Shown here: piece by piece, positions 25,386 to 35,021 of the stretch
How positions within the stretch are numbered: the first letter of the stretch is position 1
How the letters are laid out: the number at the start of each line of letters is the position of its first letter
Assembly: GCF_019710635.1 (NCBI RefSeq)
Contig: NZ_JAIFZS010000001.1
Coordinates: 124,001 to 188,000, forward strand
DNA from: Mycolicibacterium xanthum
GTDB lineage: Bacteria > Actinomycetota > Actinomycetes > Mycobacteriales > Mycobacteriaceae
Reading direction: 5' to 3'
Length of the DNA stretch: 64,000 nucleotides
Made by a program: the position numbers and the translations under genes
Notes under the pieces: generated by a model
Seen by the model: the letters and a program-made list of their open reading frames with translations, nothing else
Database searches by the model: none
What the model was told of the DNA's origin: nothing

Positions 25386-27104
25386 CTAGAAAGCGGTCGG
25401 TTTCGCCGGCCCGGAATACACCTCGAAGAACCGGGCCGTCATCTCGGCGGGGATGGCCAGGTTGGCGGCGTGATCGCTGCGCACACAGACCAGGCTGGGA
25501 CCCTTGTGGTCGCGGGCGCCGCGCAGCGCCTCGTCGAGGTCCTCGATGCGGTCCACGTACGCACCATGACAGCCGAGACCCTGTGCGACGGTGTCCCAAC
25601 GGATCTCGCCCTGGGCGGTGCCGAAGGTGGTGCCGTACAACTGCAGCTCATTGAGCTCCTCCATCGTCCAGGACCCCTCGGCGAACACCACCACGGTGAT
25701 GTCGACGCCCTCGCGCGCCGCGGTCTGCAACTCCATCACGTTGAAGCCCGCGGCTCCGTCGCCGGTGACGCAGACCACGTCGCGATCCGGGGCGCCGAGC
25801 TTGGCGCCGATCGCCGACGGGATGCCGGTACCGAGCATGCCGAGCTCGAGTATCGAGTGGTAGGAGTGCGGACGGGTGGGCGGCAGCATGTTGTAGGCCC
25901 ACAGCGTGGTGTTGCCGCCGTCGACGGTGTACACCGCGTCCCCACCGAACACCGCACCCACGGCGCCGAGGGCATGCGCGGGATGGATTCCCGGGCCCTG
26001 CCACTGCAGGATCGGTGTCGCCAGCTCGGTCCGCACCTGCTCGTCGAGCTTGCGGTAGCGCGCCAGGTCCGCGCCGTCCCGGGCGCCCAGGTCCGTCGCG
26101 CGCAGCCGCGCGGCGATGCCGTCGAGCGCGGCCTTGGCGTCGGCCACCACCCCCAGGTGCAACGGCCGGGTGACGCCGAAGTTCCGCGGGTCGACGTCGA
26201 TCTGGACGAGCCGCTTGCCTTCCGGATCGCCCCAGTAGACGTCGTAGGGAACGTCGAGGTTGCCCATTCGCGAGCCGGCGACCAGCAGCACGTCGGCCTC
26301 GCTGCGCGCGAGATCGCCGGCGGGACCGAAACCGAAGACGAAGTTGGGGTGATCAGCCGGCACGCTGGCGCGGCCGGCCATCGAGGTGATCGCCGGGCAG
26401 CCCAGCAGCTCGACGATTTCCAGCACGGCATCCTGCGCGCCGGCCCGGTCCACCCCGGCTCCCGCGATCACCACCGGGCGCTGCGCGCCGACGAGCAGCG
26501 CGGCGGCCTCGTCGAGCTGGCGGTCGGATGGCTGCGGTGCACCGGCACGCGACGCCGCCGGTGGCCACACTGGGGCGGTGTCGGGGTCGCCGGTCTCGTA
26601 CAGGACCGGGGCGGGCAGTTCGACGTGCACGGGGCCGGGACGGCCGTTGTGCATTTCCCGGAACGCCAACCGCAACACCTCGGGGATCCGTGACCATTCG
26701 AAGATCGGGCCGCCCCATTTGACCGCGGGGCGGAACAGTTCGAGTTGATCCTGACCCTGGAACGTCGACGGCGGCGACGGGTAGACGATGCCCAGCCGGT
26801 GCTGCGACGTGATGACCAGCACCGGCACCCCCTCGTGGAGCGCCGTGACCGCGCCTGGCACCAGGTTCGCCGAGCCGGGGCCGGGATTGCCCAGCACGGC
26901 GGCAACCTTGCCGGTCGTCTTGTAGAGACCTTCGGCCATGTGCACCCCGGCCGCCTCATGGCGAACAGGTACCAGTCGAATGCCGTGCGCATCGAGCTGC
27001 GCGAGCAGCGGGTCGACCTCGGGGGACGGCAGACCGAACAAGAACTGGATCCCCTCGGCCTGAAGCGCGCGGGCGAAGAGTTCGCCGCCCGTGATCTCTG
27101 TCAT
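25386..27104 (-). CDS. Thiamine-diphosphate-dependent enzyme, acetolactate-synthase-like
   Basis: A 572-residue three-domain TPP enzyme. The N-terminal Pyr domain has the activating glutamate in VPVRHEAAG and NPGPGSANL; a central Rossmann-like domain follows (VVIAGAGVDRAG); the C-terminal PP domain has CVTGDGAAGFNVMELQ. The segment that normally ends the TPP motif in NN reads VVFAEGSWTMEE here, so metal/TPP coordination differs from typical acetolactate synthases. No small regulatory subunit gene is adjacent, so a biosynthetic ILV role is unlikely; benzoylformate-decarboxylase-like or other 2-keto-acid chemistry is possible. Substrate unknown. Confidence 0.8.
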   Translation of the reverse strand: MTEITGGELFARALQAEGIQFLFGLPSPEVDPLLAQLDAHGIRLVPVRHEAAGVHMAEGLYKTTGKVAAVLGNPGPGSANLVPGAVTALHEGVPVLVITSQHRLGIVYPSPPSTFQGQDQLELFRPAVKWGGPIFEWSRIPEVLRLAFREMHNGRPGPVHVELPAPVLYETGDPDTAPVWPPAASRAGAPQPSDRQLDEAAALLVGAQRPVVIAGAGVDRAGAQDAVLEIVELLGCPAITSMAGRASVPADHPNFVFGFGPAGDLARSEADVLLVAGSRMGNLDVPYDVYWGDPEGKRLVQIDVDPRNFGVTRPLHLGVVADAKAALDGIAARLRATDLGARDGADLARYRKLDEQVRTELATPILQWQGPGIHPAHALGAVGAVFGGDAVYTVDGGNTTLWAYNMLPPTRPHSYHSILELGMLGTGIPSAIGAKLGAPDRDVVCVTGDGAAGFNVMELQTAAREGVDITVVVFAEGSWTMEELNELQLYGTTFGTAQGEIRWDTVAQGLGCHGAYVDRIEDLDEALRGARDHKGPSLVCVRSDHAANLAIPAEMTARFFEVYSGPAKPTAF

Positions 27105-27295
27105 CGCTGAACCTCCACCACCAGTCGGGTTCCGTGGTGCAACTATGGATCGCAGGCGATGCCGCAGTCTTGGTATTCGGGCAGATCTTCGGGGCAGTTC
27201 AGTTCCGGCCGGGTGCAGCTATACCAATCCCGTTGACCATCGCCCCCGGGAATACTCAGCGGAAACCAGAACATCAGCGGAGAGGAATCCCAGCG

Positions 27296-27544
27296 ATGGT
27301 CACGACTCGTGCCGAAGCGGTGCAGTACCTCAAGGACGCCGGCGGTTTGAAGCTCGTCGTTTTCGGAGCAGATGGACGCGAGATCGCGGCGATGTTCGTG
27401 CAGGGATCGGTCACCTACGACGCGGAACAAGCCACCTTCATCGCGGTCGCCGACGACGGCCACTCGGTCGGGGAAATGTTCGTGGATGAGACGGTCGGTT
27501 ACGACCCGAACACAGACTCGTTCGTCGTGCGAACCTCGTACTAG
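27296..27544 (+). CDS. Small hypothetical protein, 82 aa
   Basis: Starts at ATG preceded by GAGAGGAAT. The sequence has an initial helix (MVTTRAEAVQYLKDAGG) and repeated beta-like segments LKLVVFGADGREIAAMF, ATFIAVADDGHSVGEMF and SFVVRTSY. No signal peptide, membrane segment or known motif was recognised. Codon usage (GC-rich third positions) supports expression. It stands alone, upstream of the mpt63-like gene. Confidence 0.6.
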   Translation: MVTTRAEAVQYLKDAGGLKLVVFGADGREIAAMFVQGSVTYDAEQATFIAVADDGHSVGEMFVDETVGYDPNTDSFVVRTSY

Positions 27545-27678
27545 CCACCTGCCCGGCCAGCCCTTTCGATGGACTAAAGTCACAGAAAATGGGGGCTTAG
27601 GTGACTTACGACGCCACACTGACAAAGGTATGCACGGGTAGATACAGCAGGTGCGTTCCAAAGATCAGGAGGGGACCA

Positions 27679-28158
27679 GTGAAGCTCACCGCAACCATAC
27701 GGACGGCAATAGCGACAGTGCTCATGCTGAGCCTTGCCATCGCCAGTGCATCGATGGCGTCAGCCACCTATCCCGTCGTCGGCAAACTCGGTAGCGAACT
27801 GACGATGACCGACAGCGTTGGCCATGTCGTTCTCGGCTGGCAGGTCAGCGACCTCAGACCCAGCGCTGACGTGATGCCCGGCTACCCCGTGGCAGGGGAA
27901 CTCTGGGAAGCCACCGTCACGGTCAGCGCCATCCGGGGCAGCGTCACCCCGGCCATTTCGCAATTCAATGCAGTCGCCCCCAACGAAGCCGCTTACCGGG
28001 TGCTATGGCAAGTCGCCAGCCCGGCCAACATCAGTGGCGCGACCATCCCCGAAGGCGCGCAGTCGACCGGCAAAATCCACTTTGACGTCACCGGCCCACC
28101 GCCGACCACCGTCACGATGAACAATGGCATGGAAGACCTGATGATCTGGACGCCGTAG
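27679..28158 (+). CDS. mpt63: MPT63-like secreted protein (DUF1942)
   Basis: A 159-residue protein, the same length as M. tuberculosis MPT63 (Rv1926c) as I recall it, with near-identical stretches such as KLGSELTMTDSVGHVVLGW, ATVTVSAIRGSVTPAISQFN and SGATIPEGAQSTGKI, and the ending MNNGMEDLMIW. The first ~28 residues are a Sec signal peptide (TAIATVLMLSLAIASASMASA). The GTG start follows AGGAGGGG at good spacing. MPT63 is an abundant secreted beta-sandwich protein of unclear function. The gene is not part of the Rv30xx block in M. tuberculosis, so its location here is a rearrangement. Confidence 0.93.
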   Translation: MKLTATIRTAIATVLMLSLAIASASMASATYPVVGKLGSELTMTDSVGHVVLGWQVSDLRPSADVMPGYPVAGELWEATVTVSAIRGSVTPAISQFNAVAPNEAAYRVLWQVASPANISGATIPEGAQSTGKIHFDVTGPPPTTVTMNNGMEDLMIWTP

Positions 28159-28159
28159 C

Positions 28160-28440
28160 CGAACACCGTAGTCCAACGTCCTCCAGATCCGACTGACTGG
28201 TCGGGTTGGTGACGGCGTGGATGCCCTCAGGGCTCAGCGCACAGACCTCGCTCGGTCGCAGTGCTCGCCCGCCCCGTTCGGCCAGGCCCTGTCTGTCGCG
28301 GGTATGGAAGGTGTTGTCCTCACCGCCGGAGTAGAGTGCCGCGACCATGTCGAGAACCGTTTCACTGTCCGGGATTCGGGACAGCAGGACGAGCAGGCCG
28401 TAGACCCTTTCCTTGTAGGCGCCTACCCCAGTGACGCTCA
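28160..28440 (-). pseudogene. Remnant of a cysteine-dioxygenase-like cupin gene
   Basis: Minus-strand frame containing VLDMVAALYSGGEDNTFHTR, LRPSEVCALSPEGIHAVTNP, which recalls the second cupin motif of small cysteine-dioxygenase-like proteins (YSG-E-DN, LGPD-IHSVTNP). It lacks an N-terminal domain, ends abruptly after TSQSDLEDVGLR where the IHVYGGD strand would follow, and has a stop upstream. I read it as a decayed fragment. The identification is tentative. Confidence 0.4.
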
Positions 28441-28756
28441 GATACGGCGCGGAACTTCACTCGTCATCATCGAGCACCGAGAACGCATCATGCCCGTCCC
28501 ACGTCCACCACCCAGCGAGTGCCTCTGAGCGTCGTCGGCGGTCCCCTGCTCCCACTGGTCTTCTCTCTTGTTCCATGACCAACCGGGTAATTCTTGTAGC
28601 CGGTGTTCACGGTCGGCCTCAAGAGTGCCGTCTTTGCGGAAGCTGCGTTGAGCGGCGCGCGGGGATGTTGATGGCCGAACCGTGGTGAACAGATCGGCGC
28701 CTGGGCGCTTTGCCTGCTCGCCGATAGGGTTTGGTGCACGACGAAAGGGAATCCTC
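28441..28756. other. Spacer upstream of the 5-oxoprolinase gene
   Basis: About 315 bases without a supportable gene. A possible -10 (TAGGGT, in CGATAGGGTTTGG) lies about 30 bases before the GTG start of the downstream gene. Nothing else was recognised. Confidence 0.4.
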
Positions 28757-31700
28757 GTGACGGATACGAGGTGGCAGTTCTGGGTTGACCGGGGCGGTAC
28801 GTTCACCGACATCGTGGCACGCCGGCCGGATGGGCGTCTGTCGATGCACAAGCTGCTGTCGGAGAACCCTGCGCAATATCGCGACGCCGCGGTTGCCGGG
28901 ATCCGCACCCTGCTCGGGACCACCGACGACGCGCCCATGCCGGTCGCGCAAGTAGAGGCGGTGCGGATGGGCACCACCGTGGCGACGAATGCGCTGCTGG
29001 AACGCACGGGGGAACGCACACTGCTGGTGATCACCCGCGGCTTCGGGGACGCGCTGCGTATCGGCTACCAGAATCGTCCTCGCATTTTCGATCGACACAT
29101 CGTGCTGCCGGAACTGCTTTACGAGCGCGTCGTCGAGGTCGACGAGCGGATCACGGCCGAGGGCACGGTGCTGCGCGCACCGGATCTCGAACTGCTCGGC
29201 GAACAGCTGCGGCAGGCGCACGCCGACGGGATCCGCGCGGTCGCGGTGGTGTGCATGCACAGTTACCTGTACCCGGCGCACGAGCGGGAGATCGGCAACT
29301 TGGCCGAGCAGCACGGCTTCGCTCAAATCTCGCTGTCGTCCGAGGTCAGCCCGCTGATGAAGCTGGTCCCGCGAGGAGATACCACCGTGGTCGACGCCTA
29401 CTTGTCCCCGGTGCTGCGCCGCTATGTGAACCGTGTGTCAGACCAGATGCCCGACGTGCGGCTGATGTTCATGCAGTCCAACGGTGGGCTGGCCGAGGCA
29501 GGGCATTTCCGTGGCAAGGACGCGATCTTGTCGGGTCCGGCCGGGGGCATCGTGGGGATGGTGCGGATGTCGGCGTTGGCCGGGTTCGACCACGTCATCG
29601 GTTTCGACATGGGCGGTACCTCCACGGACGTATCGCACTACGCCGGTGAGTACGAGCGGGTGTTCAACACCCAGGTGGCCGGGGTCCGGTTGCGGGCACC
29701 GATGCTGGACATCAACACGGTGGCGGCCGGCGGTGGTTCGATCCTGCATTTCGACGGGACCCGTTATCGGGTGGGCCCGGACTCAGCCGGGGCCGCCCCG
29801 GGCCCGGCCTGCTATCGCGGCGGCGGTCCGCTCACCGTCACCGACGCAAACGTGATGCTCGGCCGCATCCAGCCCGCGCACTTCCCGGCCGTGTTCGGTC
29901 CCGCCGGCGATCAGCCGCTGGATGCCGAGATCGTGCGCCGCCGCTTCACGGAGCTGGCCGCCGCCATCCAGACGTCGACCGGCGATGACCGGTCGCCCGA
30001 GCAGGTCGCCGAGGGATTCCTGCGGATCGCAGTGGCGAACATGGCCAACGCGGTCAAGAAGATCTCGGTCCAAAAGGGACACGACGTGACCCGTTACGTG
30101 CTGACGACTTTCGGCGGCGCCGGCGGACAGCACGCGTGTGCGGTCGCGGATGCACTCGGTATCCGCACCGTGCTCGTCCCGCCGATGGCGGGCGTGCTCT
30201 CCGCGCTTGGGATCGGCCTGGCCGACACCACCGCGATGCGGCAGCAGTCGGTCGAGATCCGACTCGAGACCGCCGCCTTGGCGCGGTTGGCCACCGTCGC
30301 GGAGTCCCTCGAGCAGTCCGCGCGCGCCGAACTGCTCGACGAGGGCATCCCGGCCGAACGCATCCGGGTGGTTCGCCGGGTGCATCTTCGCTACGACGGA
30401 ACCGATACCGCGGTTCCGGTTGAGCTTGCCGGGCTCGAGGCCATGACCGCGGCGTTTGAAGCCACTCACCGCGCGATGTACTCGTTCTTGATGGACCGTG
30501 CCCTGATCGCGGGAGCGATCTCGGTGGAGGCGACCGGGCTCACCGTGCAGCCCGATCTGTCCCATCTGAGTGATCAGGCCGCCGACCGTGCCGGCGCGCC
30601 GGAAACCATCCAGGTGTACTCGGGCGGATCGTGGCGCGAAGCCCCGTTGTGGCACCGCGAGTGCATGCGGCCGGGGGAGACGGCCACCGGTCCGGCGATC
30701 ATCGCCGAGGCCAACGCCACCACCGTCGTCGACGAGGGCTGGCAGTCGACGCTGACCCGGTCAGGACATCTGCTCACCGAGCGGGTGGTGGCACCCGCAC
30801 AGCCCGATGCGGGTACCGAGGCCGATCCGGTGCTCCTGGAGATCTTCAACAACCTGTTCATGTCGATCGCCGAGCAGATGGGCTTCCGGCTGGAGGCGAC
30901 CGCGCAGTCGGTGAATATCCGTGAACGGCTGGACTTCTCGTGTGCGCTGTTCGATCCGCGCGGCGACCTGGTCGCCAATGCACCGCACATCCCGGTGCAT
31001 CTGGGCTCGATGGGCACCACCGTCAAGGAAGTGATCCGCCGCAGGGGCGACGCGATGAGGCCGGGTGACGTGTACGCGGTCAACGACCCTTACCACGGCG
31101 GTACCCACCTGCCGGATATCACCGTGGTGACCCCGGTGTTCGATGATGCGGGCGAAAACATCCTGTTCTTCGTCGCGTCACGTGGGCACCACGCCGAAAT
31201 CGGCGGCATCGCCCCCGGATCCATGCCGGCGAACAGCCGCCGTATCGACCAAGAAGGCGTGCTGTTCGACAACTGGCTACTGACCGAGAACGGACGGTTC
31301 CGCGAAACCGAAACCCGACGCCTACTCACCGAATCGCCTTTCCCGTCGCGCAATCCCGACACCAACCTCGCCGACCTACGCGCCCAGATCGCCGCCAACC
31401 AGAAGGGCGTCGACGAGGTCGGCAAGATGATCGACCACTTCGGCCTCGATGTCGTCCAGGCCTATATGCGCCATGTCCAGGACAATGCCGAGGAATCGGT
31501 CCGCCGCGTCATCGACCGGCTCGACGACGGCGAATACCGCTACACGATGGATTCCGGCGCGACGATCGCCGTGCGTATCATCGTCGACCGCGCCGGTCGC
31601 AGCGCGACCATCGACTTCACCGGAACCTCACCGCAACTGGACACGAACTTCAACGCGCCATCATCGGTGGTGACCGCCGCGGTGCTCTACGTGTTCCGCA

Positions 31701-32353
31701 CCCTGGTCACCGATGAGATTCCCCTCAACGATGGCTGCCTGCGCCCACTGCACATCGTCATACCGGAAGGAACGATGCTCGCACCGACCTACCCGGTCGC
31801 GGTCGTCGCCGGCAACGTCGAAACCTCGCAGGCCATCACCGGCGCGCTGTTCGCCGCGCTGCGCGTGCAGGCCGAGGGCGCCGGAACGATGAACAACGTC
31901 ACCTTCGGCAACGAGCGGCATCAGTACTACGAAACCCTCGGGTCCGGGTCCGGGGCCGGTGACGGGTTCGACGGGGCGTCCGTGGTGCAGACGCATATGA
32001 CGAACTCACGGCTCACCGATCCCGAAGTCCTCGAATGGCGTTTCCCGGTGCTGCTGAAGGAATTCGCGATCCGGCGCGGCAGCGGTGGTGCCGGACGATG
32101 GCGCGGCGGTGACGGCGGCGTCCGTCGGATCCAGTTCACCGAGCCCATGATTGTCAGCACGTTGTCCGGGCATCGACGAGTGGCGCCCTACGGTCTGGCC
32201 GGTGGGTCACCTGGGGCGCTGGGGCGCAACTACGTGGAACGCGCCGACGGTGACACCGTCGAACTCGCAGGATGCGACTCGACCGAAGTCCAACCCGGCG
32301 ACACACTGGTGATCGAAACCCCCGGCGGCGGCGGATACGGCACACCCCCATAG
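28757..32353 (+). CDS. oplA: 5-oxoprolinase, HyuA-HyuB fusion (ATP-hydrolysing)
   Basis: A 1198-residue fused hydantoinase/oxoprolinase. The N-terminal half (HyuA-like) starts [21 protein letters not shown] and has the ATPase-fold segment [18 protein letters not shown]. The second half (HyuB-like, from about residue 690) has [38 protein letters not shown] and the glycine-rich end [11 protein letters not shown]. Family reaction: ATP-dependent opening of 5-oxo-L-proline to glutamate. Length and fused organisation agree with M. tuberculosis OplA (Rv0266c). The GTG start follows AAAGGGA. It is isolated, flanked by decayed fragments on both sides. Confidence 0.92.
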   Translation: MTDTRWQFWVDRGGTFTDIVARRPDGRLSMHKLLSENPAQYRDAAVAGIRTLLGTTDDAPMPVAQVEAVRMGTTVATNALLERTGERTLLVITRGFGDALRIGYQNRPRIFDRHIVLPELLYERVVEVDERITAEGTVLRAPDLELLGEQLRQAHADGIRAVAVVCMHSYLYPAHEREIGNLAEQHGFAQISLSSEVSPLMKLVPRGDTTVVDAYLSPVLRRYVNRVSDQMPDVRLMFMQSNGGLAEAGHFRGKDAILSGPAGGIVGMVRMSALAGFDHVIGFDMGGTSTDVSHYAGEYERVFNTQVAGVRLRAPMLDINTVAAGGGSILHFDGTRYRVGPDSAGAAPGPACYRGGGPLTVTDANVMLGRIQPAHFPAVFGPAGDQPLDAEIVRRRFTELAAAIQTSTGDDRSPEQVAEGFLRIAVANMANAVKKISVQKGHDVTRYVLTTFGGAGGQHACAVADALGIRTVLVPPMAGVLSALGIGLADTTAMRQQSVEIRLETAALARLATVAESLEQSARAELLDEGIPAERIRVVRRVHLRYDGTDTAVPVELAGLEAMTAAFEATHRAMYSFLMDRALIAGAISVEATGLTVQPDLSHLSDQAADRAGAPETIQVYSGGSWREAPLWHRECMRPGETATGPAIIAEANATTVVDEGWQSTLTRSGHLLTERVVAPAQPDAGTEADPVLLEIFNNLFMSIAEQMGFRLEATAQSVNIRERLDFSCALFDPRGDLVANAPHIPVHLGSMGTTVKEVIRRRGDAMRPGDVYAVNDPYHGGTHLPDITVVTPVFDDAGENILFFVASRGHHAEIGGIAPGSMPANSRRIDQEGVLFDNWLLTENGRFRETETRRLLTESPFPSRNPDTNLADLRAQIAANQKGVDEVGKMIDHFGLDVVQAYMRHVQDNAEESVRRVIDRLDDGEYRYTMDSGATIAVRIIVDRAGRSATIDFTGTSPQLDTNFNAPSSVVTAAVLYVFRTLVTDEIPLNDGCLRPLHIVIPEGTMLAPTYPVAVVAGNVETSQAITGALFAALRVQAEGAGTMNNVTFGNERHQYYETLGSGSGAGDGFDGASVVQTHMTNSRLTDPEVLEWRFPVLLKEFAIRRGSGGAGRWRGGDGGVRRIQFTEPMIVSTLSGHRRVAPYGLAGGSPGALGRNYVERADGDTVELAGCDSTEVQPGDTLVIETPGGGGYGTPP

Positions 32354-32622
32354 GTTCGCGTCTCGGTGGCCGAGCCGAAGCGCTGCGATGTTTATGCGAC
32401 AAGCGCGATATGTGGATCATGGCCATGAGATCGGGTGAGTCGCCCGTCGCGGGTGACAAGCGGTACGCCGAAACCCTCGGCGAGGGCGACGTACACTCCG
32501 GGCCATCGGCCGGCGTTTCGGCCAGGAAGGCATAAAGGTGATGCCAGCCGATGTCCTTGCCGAACCACTGGACAAAGGCGCTCAACAGTGAGACGCGGAC
32601 TGGGACTTCCAAGGCCGGCGGG

Positions 32623-32853
32623 TCAGAAGCTGACGCGGAAACGTTTGAGCCGCGACGTCGCTCCGGACACCAATTCCACTCGGCTGGTGGGCAACTGAAG
32701 GTGAGCTGCGAGCAGCCGGGTGGCTGCCTTGTCGGCTTTGCCGTCGAGCGCCGGCTCGCGCACGTAGATCGTCAGCTCACCGTCGGGGCCGACCTCGACA
32801 AGCGGCCCCTTGCGGCTGCCGGGTTTGACCCTGATGACGACGGGATCGGCCAT
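32623..32853 (-). CDS. DUF167 family protein (YggU-like)
   Basis: A 76-residue protein with the DUF167 pattern VIRVKPGSRKGPLVEV, LTIYVREPALDGKADKAATR and VELVSGATSRLKRFRV. The family is small, conserved and of unknown function, with a compact alpha/beta fold. ATG at 32853 was chosen because the longer frame (to 33036) is out of the family and overlaps the alcohol-dehydrogenase remnant. It lies on the opposite strand to the 5-oxoprolinase gene, 269 bases away; that spacer shows nothing recognisable. Confidence 0.85.
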   Translation of the reverse strand: MADPVVIRVKPGSRKGPLVEVGPDGELTIYVREPALDGKADKAATRLLAAHLQLPTSRVELVSGATSRLKRFRVSF

Positions 32854-32924
32854 GCCCGGTAACGCTAGCGTGCCGGTGAGTAATCGGGCGACGGTCGCCG
32901 AGTATGCATCCAGCCCGAGAAAAC

Positions 32925-33170
32925 GACGCGCGCTCGTAGGTGTCGTTGATTCGTTCCGGCCCGATGAACTCGATTTCGGTGGCCACCTCGTGCTCGGCGC
33001 AGAAGTCGCGCATCTCCTGGGCCCCGCCGTTGTCATCGATCAGCAACCCCCGTGATGCTGTGACGCCCGAAGATCAGCGCGCCCCACGGGAACGCCCATC
33101 GGATCGGCGCCGCACACTCCGACGCCGAGCCGCGGCCCGGCGTCAATCTTCTCCAGCGACTGAGTCGCCC
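32925..33170 (-). pseudogene. Decayed zinc alcohol dehydrogenase (adhC-like) fragment
   Basis: Reading through frame changes on the minus strand gives TQSLEKIDAGPRLG, then GALIFGRHSIT, then EMRDFCAEHEVATEIEFI and PERINDTYERA. These line up in order with [43 protein letters not shown] and [11 protein letters not shown] of the intact adhC product at 40996-42042. At least two frameshifts and an internal deletion (between the LRLG and GALIF segments) are needed, and both ends are missing, so it is a pseudogene. Confidence 0.75.
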
Positions 33171-33307
33171 AGCTGCGTCTGGATCGATCAACCGGGCCGG
33201 TCTTCGCCGTCGATCCAGGGAAACCCCTGTTTCGATCGTTACGCCGCGCTCCTAGCGTGAACCGCAGAACCTGCTGGTGGTGGCGTCGACAATGAGGAGT
33301 TCGCAAA

Positions 33308-34474
33308 GTGGTCAGGCTCGATCCGCAGGCTCAGTGGCGACTGAGCAAGCGTGGACTTCTGTTGGCCGGACGGCATGGGGACGTGGTGCTGCTCGAGCAC
33401 CCCCGGGCGGCTCGTCTGCCCGCGCTGCTCAGCGACGACCCGGACCCCGCCGAGTTGGAGCGCAGGCTCGGCCCGCCGGGCCAGGCCGGCCTGGTCGAGG
33501 AGCTTATCGCGCAGGGCGTGTTCACCGACGTGGTCTGCCCCGACGATGTGGCCGGGCAGGCCCCGGCGGTCAAACCGCCGCGGTGCCGGCTGACGCGATC
33601 GGGCCTGATGATCTCCGGTGTCGAGCATCCCGCGCGCTGGATCGAAACCCATGTGATGCCGTTCTTCGCCCATCCGGCCGGCCGGCTTCTCACGCTGATA
33701 CTGGTGGCCGCGGGTGGTGTGGCGCTGCTGTATGGCCGGCCGGATGTGCCGACGGTCAGCAGCACACCGGCGCTGGAGGTGGTGCTGATGGTGGTCATCG
33801 GGACCGCTGCGACGGCGTTGCACGAACTCGCTCACGCGGTCGCGATGGTGCACTACGGGCGCACCCCGCGGCTGGCCGGGTTTGGATTCTATTGGGGCGC
33901 CGTCTCGTTCTTCGTCGACTCGACACCGGCGCTCACTCTGCCCAGACGCGCCCGGGTGATCCAGGCGCTGGCCGGGCTGGCGGTCGACGTCGTGACCACG
34001 GCGGGCTTCGCGATCGCCGCCCACCTCGTCTCGGATACGTTGTGGGCCATAGTGTTCTGGCGGTTGGCCGTGCTGGCCTGCGTGGACATCCTGATCAACC
34101 TGGCCCCGGTCCTGCAGGTGGACGGCCACTGGGCGCTGGCGGACTGGCTCGACGAGCCCGACCTGGCCCTACGCGCTCGGCGTGCGCTGGGTGCCGCGCT
34201 CGGTGGCTCACTGCCCCGTCGGCATCGGTGGCTGGCCTGCTACGGGGCGTTCAGCCTGCTGGCGGGAATCGGCCTGCTCGCCGCGATGTCGCTGGTCTTC
34301 TGGGCCAGCGCGGGCGACCTGGTGGTCAGCCTGTTCGCCGGTAACCCCGCCGAAATAGCCCTCGGTGCCTACTACGTCGCCCCGATCGTGCTGGGGGTGG
34401 TGTTCAGCGGTATCGGTCTGTTGGTGGAGATCATGCGCGTCGGCCAGCCCGACGGTCGGGGCGCGGCCGCCTAG
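33308..34474 (+). CDS. M50-type peptide zinc metalloprotease, membrane-embedded
   Basis: A 388-residue protein. Residues ~1-100 form a small soluble domain (LDPQAQWRLSKRGLLLAG, GLVEELIAQGVFTD) with the look of a winged-helix/PqqD-like peptide-binding domain. The rest is a six-to-seven-segment membrane domain with the zinc motif HELAH (172-176) and the third-ligand motif NLAPVLQVDGHWALADWL (Asp272), matching the family annotated as putative peptide zinc metalloproteases. Such enzymes cleave or export peptides in RiPP-type clusters. It converges, 10 bases apart, with the S74-like gene. GTG start after GAGGAG. Confidence 0.82.
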   Translation: MVRLDPQAQWRLSKRGLLLAGRHGDVVLLEHPRAARLPALLSDDPDPAELERRLGPPGQAGLVEELIAQGVFTDVVCPDDVAGQAPAVKPPRCRLTRSGLMISGVEHPARWIETHVMPFFAHPAGRLLTLILVAAGGVALLYGRPDVPTVSSTPALEVVLMVVIGTAATALHELAHAVAMVHYGRTPRLAGFGFYWGAVSFFVDSTPALTLPRRARVIQALAGLAVDVVTTAGFAIAAHLVSDTLWAIVFWRLAVLACVDILINLAPVLQVDGHWALADWLDEPDLALRARRALGAALGGSLPRRHRWLACYGAFSLLAGIGLLAAMSLVFWASAGDLVVSLFAGNPAEIALGAYYVAPIVLGVVFSGIGLLVEIMRVGQPDGRGAAA

Positions 34475-34483
34475 TTCGGAAAT

Positions 34484-34930
34484 CTAAACCCGCTCGGCCA
34501 CAGGCGAATCGGCACTCCGTGGCGTTTCCCCGGTCACGCCGAGGTTCTCCAGACGCCGCTCGAGTTCGGCGACGCGTCGGGTCAGTTCCTGGACTGCGAC
34601 CATGAGCACCCCGTTGGCGTCGAGCATGTCGATGCGACGGTCGCTGTCGCCCAGACCGAAGGCCGCGGCGAAATCCTGCGCCATCGGGCCCAGATGGCGC
34701 ACCGAGACGTGGTCATAGCCATAGGTCCACGTGCTGATGGGCAACTCCGACAGCCGGCGCAGGATCTCGGAGGCCGACTGCGGGACCTCGACGGCGGCGG
34801 CGACACCCCTTTGGCGGCGAATCAGCCGTGCCGCCCACGCCTGGGGATGGTGGGAGATCGCTCGGAACGTGGCGCGGTGGCGGGTCGTGGGTGAGGCCCA
34901 GGTTCGCTTCGCGGCAACGGGTTCGGGCAT
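34484..34930 (-). CDS. S74 (tail-fibre intramolecular chaperone)-like protein lacking the dyad segment
   Basis: A 148-residue protein. Residues ~52-120 (SASEILRRLSELPISTWTY, VRHLGPMAQDFAAAFGLG, DMLDANGVLMVAVQEL) match the body of peptidase-S74/ICA domains, and a short coiled coil (LTRRVAELERRLENLG) follows, as usual. The conserved opening segment of S74 domains, which supplies a Ser-x4-Lys dyad in an SD-x3-K motif, is absent; the N-terminal 50 residues are basic and unrelated. That motif occurs instead, three times, in the small peptide encoded just upstream. ATG at 34930 follows GAGAGGGG. Function unknown. Confidence 0.75.
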   Translation of the reverse strand: MPEPVAAKRTWASPTTRHRATFRAISHHPQAWAARLIRRQRGVAAAVEVPQSASEILRRLSELPISTWTYGYDHVSVRHLGPMAQDFAAAFGLGDSDRRIDMLDANGVLMVAVQELTRRVAELERRLENLGVTGETPRSADSPVAERV

Positions 34931-34973
34931 CGTCGGCCCCTCTCGCTTCATTGGTCTGGTGGTTGAGGTGCAA

Positions 34974-35011
34974 CGCGGTGTGCCGCCGCATGTCTCCGGC
35001 GGCACACCGCG
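34974..35011 (-). terminator. 14-bp perfect stem-loop between the repeat-peptide and S74-like genes
   Basis: CGCGGTGTGCCGCC and its complement GGCGGCACACCGCG flank a 10-base loop. It lies 10 bases after the peptide stop codon and 43 bases before the S74-like start, on the same transcript. It could terminate most transcripts or stabilise the peptide mRNA, giving much more peptide than S74-like protein. Confidence 0.75.
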
Positions 35012-35021
35012 CTGGACGGGA

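Noticed and set aside
34974..35011. Short inverted repeats as ends of an insertion sequence
   Set aside because: No transposase frame or matching terminal repeat lies nearby; the hairpin is local and intergenic.
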